From positions 233,269,825 through 233,333,824 of the forward strand of contig OX352774.1 in assembly GCA_947095535.1 (NCBI GenBank): DNA of 64,000 nucleotides, written 5' to 3'. A program made the translations under genes and the position numbers. The stretch's first letter is position 1; each line of letters opens with the position of its first letter. This DNA is from Poecilobothrus nobilitatus (Eukaryota > Arthropoda > Insecta > Diptera > Dolichopodidae). The notes beneath the pieces were generated by a model, which saw only the letters and a program-made list of their open reading frames with translations, had not been told where the DNA came from and ran no database searches. Below are positions 1-11,845 of this stretch, piece by piece.

Positions 1-1575
1 AAAATTTGTTCATATTGTGTTCGTTGCTTTTTAAAATAAAATAAGATATAAAAGTGTTTTAAAAGATATTTTGATAATTAATGGGACATGCACCATAATT
101 CATACCAAACTTTTTCATACAAATGCAAGTTGCAGCCGAATAATCAGCATAAAACAGCTTAATGATTATTGGTTATACACGTTGAACCGAATATTCAAGC
201 GAAAAGTTAAATGTTTGTATATATAATTGTCGTTGTTGTTGTCATATACAATTAGTTATTAAATAAACATATGTATATGTATATATAATAAAAAGAGTAT
301 TAGGCTCTTCTTTGAAATTGACAATCGGTTAAGTCAAAATAAATAAAAAAAATGATCTATATGTAGTGATCTACTTTTAGGAGTTCTTGAGATAAGGGTT
401 TTCAAAGTTTTTTATAAATGTTTTTATACTCATATGAACGTATTTACAAGAGTATAATTAATTAGACTCTTATTAGAAATAGATTAGAATAGATTAGAAA
501 TAGATTAGGTAGATATAGACTCAAGTGTTCGGATCGGATCAGAATCGAATTCTGAGATGTTTGGTCATATGCGATCATCTGTCTCTTCATCCGCACGATA
601 ACAAAAAACAAAGGAACTAGGATTCTGAAATTTTTACGACTTCTCTTTTGAAAAATTGTTAGTTAACAGATTCGGATAAGTGGCATACATTTCTTTTTTT
701 ATGTAAGTTGTAAGCATAACTTATATTCTTATTACTTAGGTACAAAGTGCTCATTAGGGCATCCCAGAGTTGACACAGTCTTCTCTACTGCCCTCTTTCT
801 CATTAAAAATAGAAAATCATATTCCTTTCCATGTATAACTTAAGAAGTAAGTGTATTTAAGATATTCATTAAAATATTTTCATTATCTTACTTATAAAAT
901 TATAAATTAAGAACATGTGATAAATTGATTAACTGTAATTTTTCTATAAAAAAGCACGATTAATGTGCAAATTTTAAAAGTAAAAGACTTGGTTGAAATT
1001 TCCTTTTTGTGTCAATATTTTTTTTTCAGAATATAAGATTTAACGTAATTGTCTCTGATTTAATTCTAATTTTTAATTTTAGGTAATATATGGGTTATTT
1101 AAGAGTCTGACGGAATAAGAGATAATTCGGTGGTATAAACTCGGAAAATTAAAATCTGGTAATTACGAAGTCCGTAAAATTAAAAATGTTTGCGTGTGAT
1201 ATTTCAAACATTTAAAGCACAGTTAAAATTTTGGTTGGTGACTGTAAAATATAAAAATGATTATAGCTCTCATGGCAAAAATTCTTTTCTTTTGTTATAA
1301 GATCTTCCGAAGTTCAAAATGTAAGAATTCCGGGCAAGGATTCTGAGTTCAAAATCAAAGGAAAGATAGATATAATATAATCAAAACAACTAAAAGAGTT
1401 AAGCTTATATACAATAAACTTATTATTCTACACCTTTACATCTTACATGCATTTGAGTTGACGAGTTGACGCATTGTCATTAATAAATAAACAAATAAAA
1501 AAATTGGTTAATTGGTAATGTTTCATATTTTTTAAAATTTTTACAAAAAAAAATTAATTTTATTTAATCATTTAT
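1..1575. other. Non-coding stretch left of Nup42
   Basis: No reading frame with a recognisable product is visible on either strand. The stretch is A+T-rich, with a TATATG-type microsatellite around 260-290 and a small run of imperfect ATTAGAAATAG units near 470-515. It is the 3' flank of the minus-strand Nup42 gene. An AATAAA signal on the minus strand lies about 12 bases past that gene's stop, so the transcript may end very early in this stretch. Confidence 0.6.
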
Positions 1576-3328
1576 TTAAAAGCATAACTCTTTCGGTGGT
1601 GGTTCTGTTGGTATTTTACCCATAATGAAAATATCTGCTTTATAAGCTTCAAGAGCTCCAGAAGATAATGATTCTAATTTACTATATACACCAGGACGAA
1701 TATTATCATTTTTATTTATTTGTAGTTGTTGACCGATAGATCCTGCTGGGGTACCAAATTGCTGCTGATTATTTGATTGCAAACTTTCTTGAATTAGAGC
1801 ATTTGTAGCTTGAGCAAAAATATTTTGTGACGAATTATCTATTACAGAATTTGTATTAGTTGTACTTGTATTTAGAGCTACAGCTTGCATTAATGGTTGT
1901 TGCTGTTGATTACTAAATATTGACGATTGAGTTTGTTGTGGATTTTGAAGTGACTGTGCAAACGGTTGAGTTTGAACTTGATTTTGAGCAACTTGACCAA
2001 ATAAGTTTTGTTGTGGTTGAGTTTGCTGAGATGTCAGCTGTGGGGGTTGTTGTTGCTGTTGTTGTTGGTCCTGAATTGCCTGTGCAAATATACTTTGATT
2101 TTGTGGTTGAGGGCTGTTAAGAAATATACCTTGGTTTGTAGTTTGAGGTTGGGCAAAAGCTTGAGGTTGCGGTTGTGTTTGAGTTTGTGGATTAGGATTT
2201 TGTAAAAAAGATGAAAAAGCGAAAGCCTTATTTTGAGTGGGTTGATTTGAAAATGCTGTATTTGATTGTTGATTTGATTGTTGCTGTCCAAATGATTGTT
2301 GACTTGTTTGTTGCTGTCCAAATGATTGTTGACTAACACTTGTTGACCCTTGACCAAATATATTTCCAGTATTTGCTTGTTGAAATATATTTGATGATTG
2401 TATTGGTTGATTTGAAGCAAAAATTCCAGCATTGCCAGAATTATTATTCGCAGAGTTATTAAATGTGTTACCAAAACCTGGGTTTGATTGAAAATTGTTA
2501 GTATTTTGATTAGTATTTGCCCCAAAAATTGAGCTTGTTTGTTGTTGAGTTTGATTAGCAAAAATATTTCCGGTCGGCTGTTGAGTTGTAAATCCACCAC
2601 CAAATGGATTACTTTGTTGTTGTTGCGGTTGTTGTTGTGGTTGCTGAATTGATCCACCACCAAAAATTGAAGATTGCGTTTGAGTGTTATTTCCAAAAAT
2701 ATTTCCTGAACTTGGAGATGAAACTGTTGTTCCAAAAATACTACTATTCGCAATAGCTGTATTCGATGCAAAGCCGGTTGGAGTAGGTTTTGCAAATGGA
2801 TTTGTTTGTATTTGACTGCTACCAAAAAGACCTGCATTATTTGTGGTATTCACTCCCATAGGCGAAAATGGATTGCTTGGCGTTGAAGAAATTCCTTTAT
2901 TAGTTTCGGCTCCACTCTCATATATTTGAGTAATTATATTTACAATTTCAGGATTTAAAGATAATAATTGATTCATTTTATTTTGAGCTTCTAACACTTG
3001 TTGATTAAATTGTTGTTGAAATTGAGGAAAACAATTTTGTTTTTTAGCCTCATAACATAAATGTCGTATTTCTTCAAAACTTTGATCTTCAATAAAATTT
3101 GGTATACATATTCTCTCTTTAAAGGGACCAAAGCATGATAAAGGCCATTGTGAGCCTTTAACTGCTGCTTCTACTTCACTTTTTATAATTTGTCTAAAAT
3201 ATCATTAAAAAGTTAAAAACATATAACAGATATTATTTAAATATATTTTACTTTATATCGATGTGTTCATTAACACATTTCGATCCAAAACGGCAATTAC
3301 CATTTTGGAAATATTTACAAATTACCAT
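1576..3328 (-). CDS. Nup42: Nucleoporin Nup42/NUPL2-like, CCCH zinc finger and FG repeats
   Basis: Two coding exons, 3328-3252 and 3193-1576, joined by a 58-base GT-AG intron, give 564 residues. The start is the ATG at 3326-3328. The frame starts with a CCCH zinc finger (C4-x7-C12-x5-C18-x3-H22, beginning MVICKYFQNGNC), which matches the N-terminus of human NUP42. A conserved stretch with LLSLNPEIVNII follows at about residues 95-110, then a long Gln/Asn-rich region with FG-type repeats (GLFG, SIFG, NPFG, NIFG, FGQQ). The C-terminus, with FIMGKIPTEPPPKELCF, matches the Gle1-binding tail of the family. Known role: cytoplasmic-side pore protein that works with Gle1 and the DEAD-box helicase Dbp5/DDX19 in mRNA export. 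The gene diverges from the IRS gene, with about 2.3 kb between the two starts. The polyglutamine-like composition is heavier than in the human protein. Identity is firm; the exact splice site is inferred from consensus and frame. Confidence 0.93.
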
Positions 3329-5624
3329 TTTTCCTAAACTTTTAAAACGTTTTTGCAAAAAATATATAATACTTCAAATTTTACGATATTCTTACTTCTT
3401 GTATGTTTTTCTTTTTATGTATGTACTATCTAGTAAGAGTAGTACATAAGAAAAAAAAAAGCATACAAATGTCATTTAACAGCTGTTAAAAATTATTGAC
3501 GTTTTATAATTTTGTCTCCTCTATTTGCAAATTGCGACTTTAAAAAGGAATCAACATTTAACTATCTAAAATAATTGAACCCTTAATTATATTATTATAT
3601 AAATTTGTCAAATTTAGTTTATTATAATTTTTAATAAAAGTCAAAATTTAAAACCTAATTTTATAATAAAATATTTACTTTTAAATCCTTTTCTTTCCTT
3701 TACACAGTTATGATTTCTCTTAAAAATTACAAAAAATGAATAAATTTACAATAATATGTATTTTTAAATGTGCTTTAATTATTGAAATTAAAAAAAATAT
3801 TTTTAATACATATTTAGTAATTTATTATTATATTTAAAAAATAGATATAAAAAGAAACATTTTGTTTTACATAATTTTATTTAAAAATGAAATAATTTAA
3901 AATACTCCAAAAGCATGTAAACATATTATATGAAACCCCGCGTTTTTTGAAGGCTTTTTGTAGAGTTTATTATTTTATTTTTTATTTTTTAATACACACC
4001 AACACTATTACAGAATTTCGTGTTATTCCCAATTTTCATTAAAGATGGTCGCAATTTTTACTACGTAATAATAAAAAAAATAAAGTTCATTATCTAAATA
4101 ACTAGATCATTTTAATAAAATTTTATACTATTAATAAAATAAAAAGAATGTTCTGATGATTTCAATTTTGTAAAAATATAACAATAAATATTAAAGTGAA
4201 AGTGAATAATTTGTTATTAAAAATCACACACCCTTTGCCACGTTTGGCAAGTGAAAAGGGTAATAGGAAAAATCAAAATATTATTAATTTCATTATTAAA
4301 TTACAATTATAATTTTGTTTTTTCAAAAGTATATTTCATATGAAAAGAGAATATTTTTTAAAGAATATAATTTTCATAATGATAAAAATTAAAACTATAA
4401 AGTCTGTCAGTACTACAATGACTTAGCGAGACAAAAATAGTGCTTTTAGAAAAATAGATAAGTTCTGTGTATCAAAATCAAAATAAAAATTAATAATTTT
4501 CAATAATAAATGCAATTAACAAATAACCAAAATAATATAAAACAACTATCATTGAGAATAATAAATTGTAATTCAATTTCTCAATCAAAAATAAAAAAAA
4601 AAAGAAAACAAATTTTTTTCAGAAATTGCGTACTTACATGAGGGAATTGTAAGACAGAAAAAAATAACAAAAAAAAAAGCAAATAAGCAAAAAAAAAAAA
4701 AACTATGTAGTTTGGTATAACACACAACTTAAATTCCTATCCATATGAATACCAACATACCTATACAGAATTGTATATAAAAAAAAATTCTATATGTTTT
4801 AATGTTATGAATGCATCAAAATAAGGTAATTTGTAAATTTTGTATTGTTATTGTTGTTATTAGTGTTATTTTTTTTTTTTTTTTATTATCAATAAGAAAA
4901 ACAAACGTAAATTTAAATAATCTAGTCAACAAAACAATTTTTTATAATTATAGAGTATGATTTGTTTTATTCTTTTCTGTAACGTAACTCTGTTACATGA
5001 CCTTTCTAACATCATATTAAAAAAAATTTATTACGCACTTAAATTGATACATTTTAAAAATGTACTTATAGCGCAGTAATTTTATCTATTTTCATTACCT
5101 ATTTTCTTTATTCTCATTATTACAAGTGTATATTATTATTTATGATAAATGTTTATTCATTATGCAGCAAATGAAAAACAAAATAAAAAAATATTTAAAA
5201 TAGGTACAAAAATATATTTTTATTTGTATATTTAATTAATATTTTAATATAAAGATTTTACTTTAAAATTATTACGAATTAATTTATTGATTAGATACAT
5301 AGTTATGTACATATTTTAATTATTTTTATTTGGTTAAATTATTATTAAAATTAAAAAAAAAAAACGCAAATTAATTCAATACATACACACACATGTACCT
5401 ATAACGTTATATACTAATATTGAAAAAATAGATGTTTAAGTAACTATTAATTCTAATTTAATTTAAAAATTTAATACCTATACATAATATATTAAAAATA
5501 ATTTTTTTTTTTTATATACCTAATTTAATTTTAGAATTATTTTAAAACTAAAATAAATTAATTATTATTTTATATAATAATTAAACAAAAGGTATGTTTT
5601 AAGAAAAAGGAATATTTTCTCAAA
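3329..5624. other. Divergent intergenic region between Nup42 and the IRS gene
   Basis: About 2.3 kb without a convincing reading frame. It should hold the Nup42 promoter near 3.33-3.5 kb and the promoter and 5' leader of the IRS gene. A pyrimidine-rich tract ending in TTTTAG at about 5534 is a good splice acceptor and could begin the untranslated part of the IRS start-codon exon, which would put the first exon further left. A short GC-richer inverted repeat lies at 4231-4260. Otherwise only A/T homopolymers are seen. Confidence 0.5.
4231..4260. repeat. Short inverted repeat in the divergent promoter region
   Basis: TTGCCA and TGGCAA face each other around a 4-base centre, inside an outer CCCTTT/AAAAGGG pair. 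It stands out because the surroundings are almost pure A/T. It could be a binding site for a dimeric regulator or a small hairpin. No factor can be named. Confidence 0.35.
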
Positions 5625-8600
5625 ATGCATTCATTTGTTGGCTCAAAATCAAACTTTGTTGAACAACCAAATGAAGTTGTTCTTCAGGGCTATCATAAAA
5701 AATTAAAAACAATGAAAAAGAAGTATTTTGTTTTATGTGGTGAAACACCAAGCAGAGCAGCACGTTTAGAATATTATGATAGTGAAAAAAAATTTAAATC
5801 TAGATCAAATCCAAAGAAAACAATTATATTAAAAAATTGTTTTAACATAAATCGTCGTTTGGATACAAAATATAAACATGTTATAGCACTATCAGTACGT
5901 GATGGAGGATTTTGTATAGTTTTAGATACAGAAGAAGAATTAAATAAATGGTTAAAAGCACTTTTAACATTACAAAGAGGAGAAGATACAGAATCTGATA
6001 TGCCTAAACCTACATTTGGTAATTTTATATTGCGTTTTAGAATTTTTTTAAATAAAATTTTTGGTTTTATGCTTTAGAACACGTGTGGCAAGTTCAAGTT
6101 CAAAGAAAAGGTTTAGCAGAGGATAAAGGTTTATTAGGAAGTTATCATGTATGTTTAACTTCAAAATCATTAACATTATATAGAATTGGAAGTCCAAGAA
6201 CTAATCAAGGTGAAGTTCGGTTATATTGTGTAGAATTTGATTTAACAACGATTAGAAGGTAAAATATTTTTGTATATTGAGTTGTTAAAACACCTTTTTT
6301 ATTAAATAATTTAAATGTCTGATACATTAAAAATTTAAAAGATGCGGAGATTCACAATGTTATTTTTATATGGAAGTTGGACGTCACAGTTCAATTGGTG
6401 CAGGAGAACTATGGATGGAAACCGAAGATACACTTATAGCACAAAATATGCATACTATGATAATTAAGTAAAAAAAAAAATTAATATTAATATATAATAT
6501 AGGAATATTAATATATATGTACATTTGTTTTTATTTTTTAGTGCAATGTCTTCAATGAGAGGTCGAGAAGATGCATTAGGACCTATGAGAAAACGATCGT
6601 CTTCCGAAACTTCTAAACCAACATCTGGTATACAAAGAAGACAAACAACAGCAGGAATAAAAACAATTAATTCATCTCCTCACACAAGTAAAAATATTTC
6701 AGTTTTTATGTTTGAATTAATTCTAACTAATTATTTATTTAAGATTCAACACTTGGACGAGATAGATGTGATAGTCTACCATCGCGAAATAGAACTATTA
6801 GTGAGTGCAGTAATCAAAGTATCACAAATCCATCAATGCCTCCACCAAAAACGATTCCTATAAATAGACCTCATTCAATGTACACTAATCGCCATAGTCA
6901 TAGTCCTCCAGTTAACGCCATTAGCCCATCAACAGGTTGTTCAGAAAGTGACGGTTCAATTAGTATGGACGAACCTGACAGTCTTGATCAATCGTCATTA
7001 ACTCCTGATGAAAGTGGAAATTTTGTATCACATTATTTTAAGTATGCAAATTAATTTTTTTTTGTTTTTTTTTAATTATACAATGTTTTTTTCAGTGCAA
7101 TATCATCTAGAGTAACTATTCCTGAAGAAAAAGATGAAATTTGGTATCCTGATAATAAAATAACTTCAAGTGATACAGAGTTACCCTTTATAGATAAGTT
7201 AAATAATCATGGTGGATTATCCTTACCATTATCAACGAATCAATTGATACGGAAAGGAAGTCCTGCAATGAATTCTCATACAGGTTCTATTGATATGCAA
7301 CCCCAATATATGGACATGTATAGTCCTTATAGTCCATGTGGAAGTTCGCCATGTGATCAAATCGGTGGCGGTTATATTCCTATCTCACCCAGTGTTGAAT
7401 GCAATAGAGGTTTGTATACTGGAAGCTCTGGCGGGCATAGTCGTGCTTCTAGTCTTGCCGAAGAGACTGTTGATGGTTACGTTCCTATGTGCCCGCCAAA
7501 TCAATCTACACAAGAATATGTTGATATGGAGCAATCAATTAAACAAAATATAAATAATCCCAGTGGTTTCAGTTCTGCTGCATCTTCAAGTAGTATAACA
7601 TCTGGTACCCCTTCAACTGATTTAAAATTTGCTGAATATCCATTAGAAAAAGTATCATCAAGATTTACTCCGGATGATGAAGATATGCAGTAAGTATAGA
7701 TTTAAACAAAAAATTTAAATTTTATGAGAAATAGCTAATTATTAATGCTTTTAGATCTATATCGGATAGACCAACACGTGCATATTCTGTTGGAAGTCGA
7801 GTGGAGCATAATAAGCGAAAATTACGAATTGAATTTAATAATGAACTTCAAAATAATTCACGTGTTCGAGCGTTTTCCGTTGGATCTCGTGCAAAAGTTC
7901 CGAGATGTGATTTATCACGTGGAGTTCTGCAAAATAACTTATTTTCTAATCATATGAATGCTACTAATTCCAATCCAAACAATAATATCGAACTAACTTT
8001 TAACAGTTCCGTTAAACAGCGTAGCAGTAAGTCTTCAAGTGCTCCATTGCTTCTGCATAAAAATCATAGTTCCGTAGAAAGAATGAGTGATTTAATGGAA
8101 ATTGATTTTTCCAAAAATTCAGCTGATTCATCAAGTTCAAGCGGCTCTCGACGAAATCTCGATATGAGCTCTTCATTTTTAACAAACAGCACAAAAGCTA
8201 GTCGAATTTCATCAATACCAGTTTCAGTACCATTTTCAAATTCAACAAAATCCAGTTCATATAATAAAGCCACTCCGCCTGGGTATCTGGAAATGAGACC
8301 TGGAAGCTTTCCTGACAACAATTGCTTTAGCTCATCATCGCCATTATCCTTATCTAAATTCGAAACTTCAGGTGTTGGGAGTAATAGTAGTTTAAATCAT
8401 AGTAGTAATGGTAACTGCGGATATTTAGAAATGAAACCAGTTCATGTGTCGAAAAATTCTAGTTTATCTAGTTCACCATCAAAATCAATATTATCACCTA
8501 AATTTTCTGCCAAACCACAACAAACGCAAAGTTATCCTATTTCAGCCAAAGAATACACTTCCATGGATATGAATAACTGTAATAATAACAAAATTAGTAT

Positions 8601-10479
8601 GCAAAATGATTATATAAATGTTTCACCTGCTTCAACTGAATTTTCATCAAATATATCTACAATTAAAGAAAATGAAAAACTAATGGATGTTGAATACCCA
8701 ACTACACCTGAAGGATACGTGCCAATGAATAGAAATAGAACTCAATCTGAAATGAAATCAGATAATGAAAGTAATCAATTTTGGATTAATAGATCAACTT
8801 CAATGCCAATCGATATAAAAAATTCAAATCAACCAAAACATAAATATTCAGTAGATTTAGACACAAGTGCAATTATGACTGGCCAACATGATATTCATAG
8901 TGAACATTCACAACCTCATCATGATCTTGGAATTTCAGACTTATCATCGTGCAATCAAAATACAATGTTTTCACTTAGTCCATGTAGTCCACAAAAAACA
9001 TTCGATCTGAATCAAACAACTAATTCCAATACAATGATAAATAACAGCAATAACGCTATCGAAAGGAAGTGTTTAGTTGATGCATCAAATGGTACTGTTA
9101 CGTTATTAGATAATCGTCCAGAAAAAACTAAAACAAATGATAAATCAAACAACTCAATTTCAACTTTATCCTCGCTAAAAAAATTACATATTTCGAATAC
9201 AAATTCAAATAATAAGTCACATTTCTTTAAAGCTGATAACTCAATTAAAAATGTTGAATCATTTTTATGTAATTACACAGATATGTCTTTAAATATTTGT
9301 GAAAAACCACAACCAAATGAATTAAGGAAAGAAAAAATTATACCAACAACATCATTAGGAACAAATTTAGAACAACATGATTATGTTAATTTTCTCCCCA
9401 ATACTACAATTAAATGTAAAGAACAAAAAACAACGATGGATAACAGTAATGTTACGGGTAATAGTATAAGTGGTGGTAGTAATAATATTAATAGTGGTAA
9501 TAATTTAAAAATTGATAAATCTCTTATTGGTTGTAATAGTAGTAGCTCAACAAAGAAATTTCCAATAAGAGATAAATCGTCAATTGGTGCTTTTGAAGGA
9601 TTCAAACCTATAAATGATGAAATGAACAACAATAATAGTAATACAAATGTTAATTGTAATAATAATAACAATAATAATGTGTTAAAAAAATTACCAAGAG
9701 CACCAATGTTAGGTTTTAAAAATATTCAAATGCCAAATTGCCCAGCATATGAACTTTTACGTTGTGACAGTTCAACAATACAACAACAACAAAATAAATT
9801 TTCATCAAGACCTAGTTCAGTTAATAGCGACAAAATATCACCATTAAAAAATACAACAACATCTAATGGTCAAATAAGACCCAATTCAGCTAATAGTGAA
9901 TGTATACCATCATCAATATCGAATTCTTCATCAACATCAACATTATGTGGTGGTTCCTCCTCAACATCTTCGTCATCAACGTTATGCGGCAGTAAAAGTC
10001 AAAGTCCTTTAATATCATCATCACGACCTCAATCATTTACTGATTGTACAACATTTGATATTATGCGTGCCGATTCAACATCATCTGCTGATACATTATC
10101 ATCAACCACATCGACAACAACAACAAACATTGCTGCGGTTGGTAGCAGTAACAATATAATAACATCAAGACCTCCGTCCGTTGTTTCAGAAAAAGAATTA
10201 CATTATGCTAGTTTAGATTTACCACAAACAACTCCTAACCCAACAACAACATCAGCATCATCATCTTCAATACCAGAAACCAAAGTAAATTCTTCTACAT
10301 CAGGCGATTCTTCAACTAGTCCTAGTCCAAATGCCAGTTGCTGCCAACAACAACCGGCATTTGCATATGCTCAAATTGATTTTAAAAAAAGCAGTAGTGG
10401 TGGTAGTAATGATAGTAGCAATAGTAATGGTGGTATTACTAGTGGTATAAAAACAGATCAAAATAGTAATAATAACTAA
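5625..10479 (+). CDS. chico: Insulin receptor substrate (IRS, chico)
   Basis: Seven coding exons (5625-6018, 6078-6258, 6342-6467, 6542-6687, 6744-7041, 7096-7689, 7755-10479) with matching GT-AG phases give 1487 residues. Residues 14-122 form a PH domain ending in the usual Trp (LNKWLKALL). Residues 133 to about 250 form the PTB domain, with LTTIRRCGDS and AQNMHTMI as in IRS proteins. The tail has eight YxxM PI3-kinase sites (Y453, 510, 523, 757, 803, 847, 901, 1087), two YxN Grb2/Drk-type sites (Y866 YINV, Y1123 YVNF) and two C-terminal sites resembling the SHP2/Corkscrew pair of IRS1 (Y1397 YASL, Y1451 YAQI). Known role: scaffold between the insulin receptor and PI3K/Ras signalling at the membrane. 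It is much longer than fly Chico because of Asn/Ser-rich low-complexity sequence. An AATAAA lies at 10584-10589. Confidence 0.96.
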
Positions 10480-10583
10480 AACAAAAACAAGAAAGAAACT
10501 CAAAAAAAAGAAATTGTATTGTGTTTAAAGAAAAAATTTTATTTTGGTAATTTATCCAAAATGATATATATGTATACATATTA

Positions 10584-10589
10584 AATAAA
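10584..10589 (+). terminator. Candidate poly(A) signal of the IRS gene
   Basis: AATAAA about 105 bases after the IRS stop codon. It is the first good hexamer in the 3' region, but such hexamers are common in DNA this A+T-rich, so a longer 3' UTR cannot be excluded. Confidence 0.45.
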
Positions 10590-11673
10590 AGGGTTTTGTA
10601 AAATTGTTGTATAAAAACAAGAATAGATTTGTTCAGAGTTAGGTTATTCCCTAACATTGTCCTCTAAATAAGTTTTTATCTTAAATCAAAATACTCTATT
10701 TTTATTGTTTTTTTTTTTTTTTTTTTTTTTTTTAACTACATACTTAAATTTTTGTTATATTTTCGTGTTGTTAATTAAAGAAAATGTAAAAAATATTAAT
10801 TGCAAAATTATTTTAGTGCTAAATTTCAAAATATAATTTTTTCAAAACGCATAATCACAATGATAAATCAATTCTTATTTTATTTTTATTGTTAAAGATC
10901 AAAGCACAACGTGTTCATATTTAGTATAATTAAAATTAATATAAGAAAAAAAAAACATTGAAAAATAATCGACTGACAGAAAGTTTTGTTTTTTGTCTTT
11001 ATTTACTTGTAAAAAAAATATTTTATATTAAAAAATATTTTTTGTTTTGTTTTTAAGTGAAAAACTGAAGAATTTGATTCTTGTAGCTGTGATACTGCCA
11101 CTAAATTAAAAAGTAATTTAAATTGAAAACTGCAATAAGTGTTAAAAAAATTGAATTATATTAAAATTTGATAAAAAAAAAAAACTTTCCAGAAAATTTG
11201 CAAAGCAAAAAAATTTGGAAATACATATTACATATATTTAAAATTGATTAAAAAATTTAAATCAATTGAAAAAAAAACTTTAATTATAATTTAATTATGT
11301 TATTATGTGTTAATTATTATTCATAAAAGAATATTTATAATTCATTAATATTTTTTTTTTTTTATAACCCCTTACGGACTCGGGGGAAACAAATGTTCTA
11401 ACCACTAGTCACCGTAATAATATGTCATCAAAATGAAGTCTAATTATATCGTCAGCATTAATTTCGTCATTTATTATAGAATGTATGTAAACTTTGATAA
11501 TCATAATAAAAGATAACTGGTTGTTAAAATTCTATATATTAGTTAAAAAGCTGATTAAATTATCAAATATATTAGTAATATTTATAACAGAACGGAATAC
11601 CAGTGCATACATGGATCTAATATAAGATCATATAAGGTTTTTAAAGTTAGCAACTGAAACTGGTACATCAATA

Positions 11674-11845
11674 TTAGTTCTTAAAGAAACACACATCATA
11701 AAATTCAGGAACTATGTGAATGATATCACCTTTGAACTCTTTAGAGAATGTGAATTTAGTGCAAACAGTCTTATTATATTTATAGCTGTTTCCTTCAGAT
11801 ACAATTTTCTTTACAACTGTTTTAGAATTGCCTTCATATATTGTC
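11674..11845 (-). other. Unrecognised open frame with a good splice acceptor (possible exon or relic)
   Basis: On the minus strand a pyrimidine-rich tract ending in TTTTTTTTAG (acceptor AG at 11847-11846) is followed by an open frame of 56 codons to a TAA at 11674-11676. The residues are more mixed than in chance frames nearby (includes KTVVKKIVSEGNSY and KEFKGDIIHIVPEF). A second open stretch further upstream on the same strand (about 11947-12095, including MAYWRLIINKS) ends in a GT, but joining it to this exon leaves the wrong phase and meets a stop. It could be the last exon of a small gene, a decayed gene or chance. I do not recognise a family. Confidence 0.3.

Noticed and set aside
1920..2205. 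Plus-strand open frames opposite Nup42
   Set aside because: Val/Leu-rich complement of the Gln codons; no start context or domain.
2034..2837. Long open frame of 267 codons overlapping Nup42, minus strand, other frame
   Set aside because: It is a frame-shifted shadow of the Gln/Asn-rich FG region; residues are Leu/Asn/Gln/Ile repeats with no independent signature.
9381..9671. Leu-rich minus-strand frame opposite the IRS tail
   Set aside because: Complement of the Asn/Ser repeats of the IRS gene.
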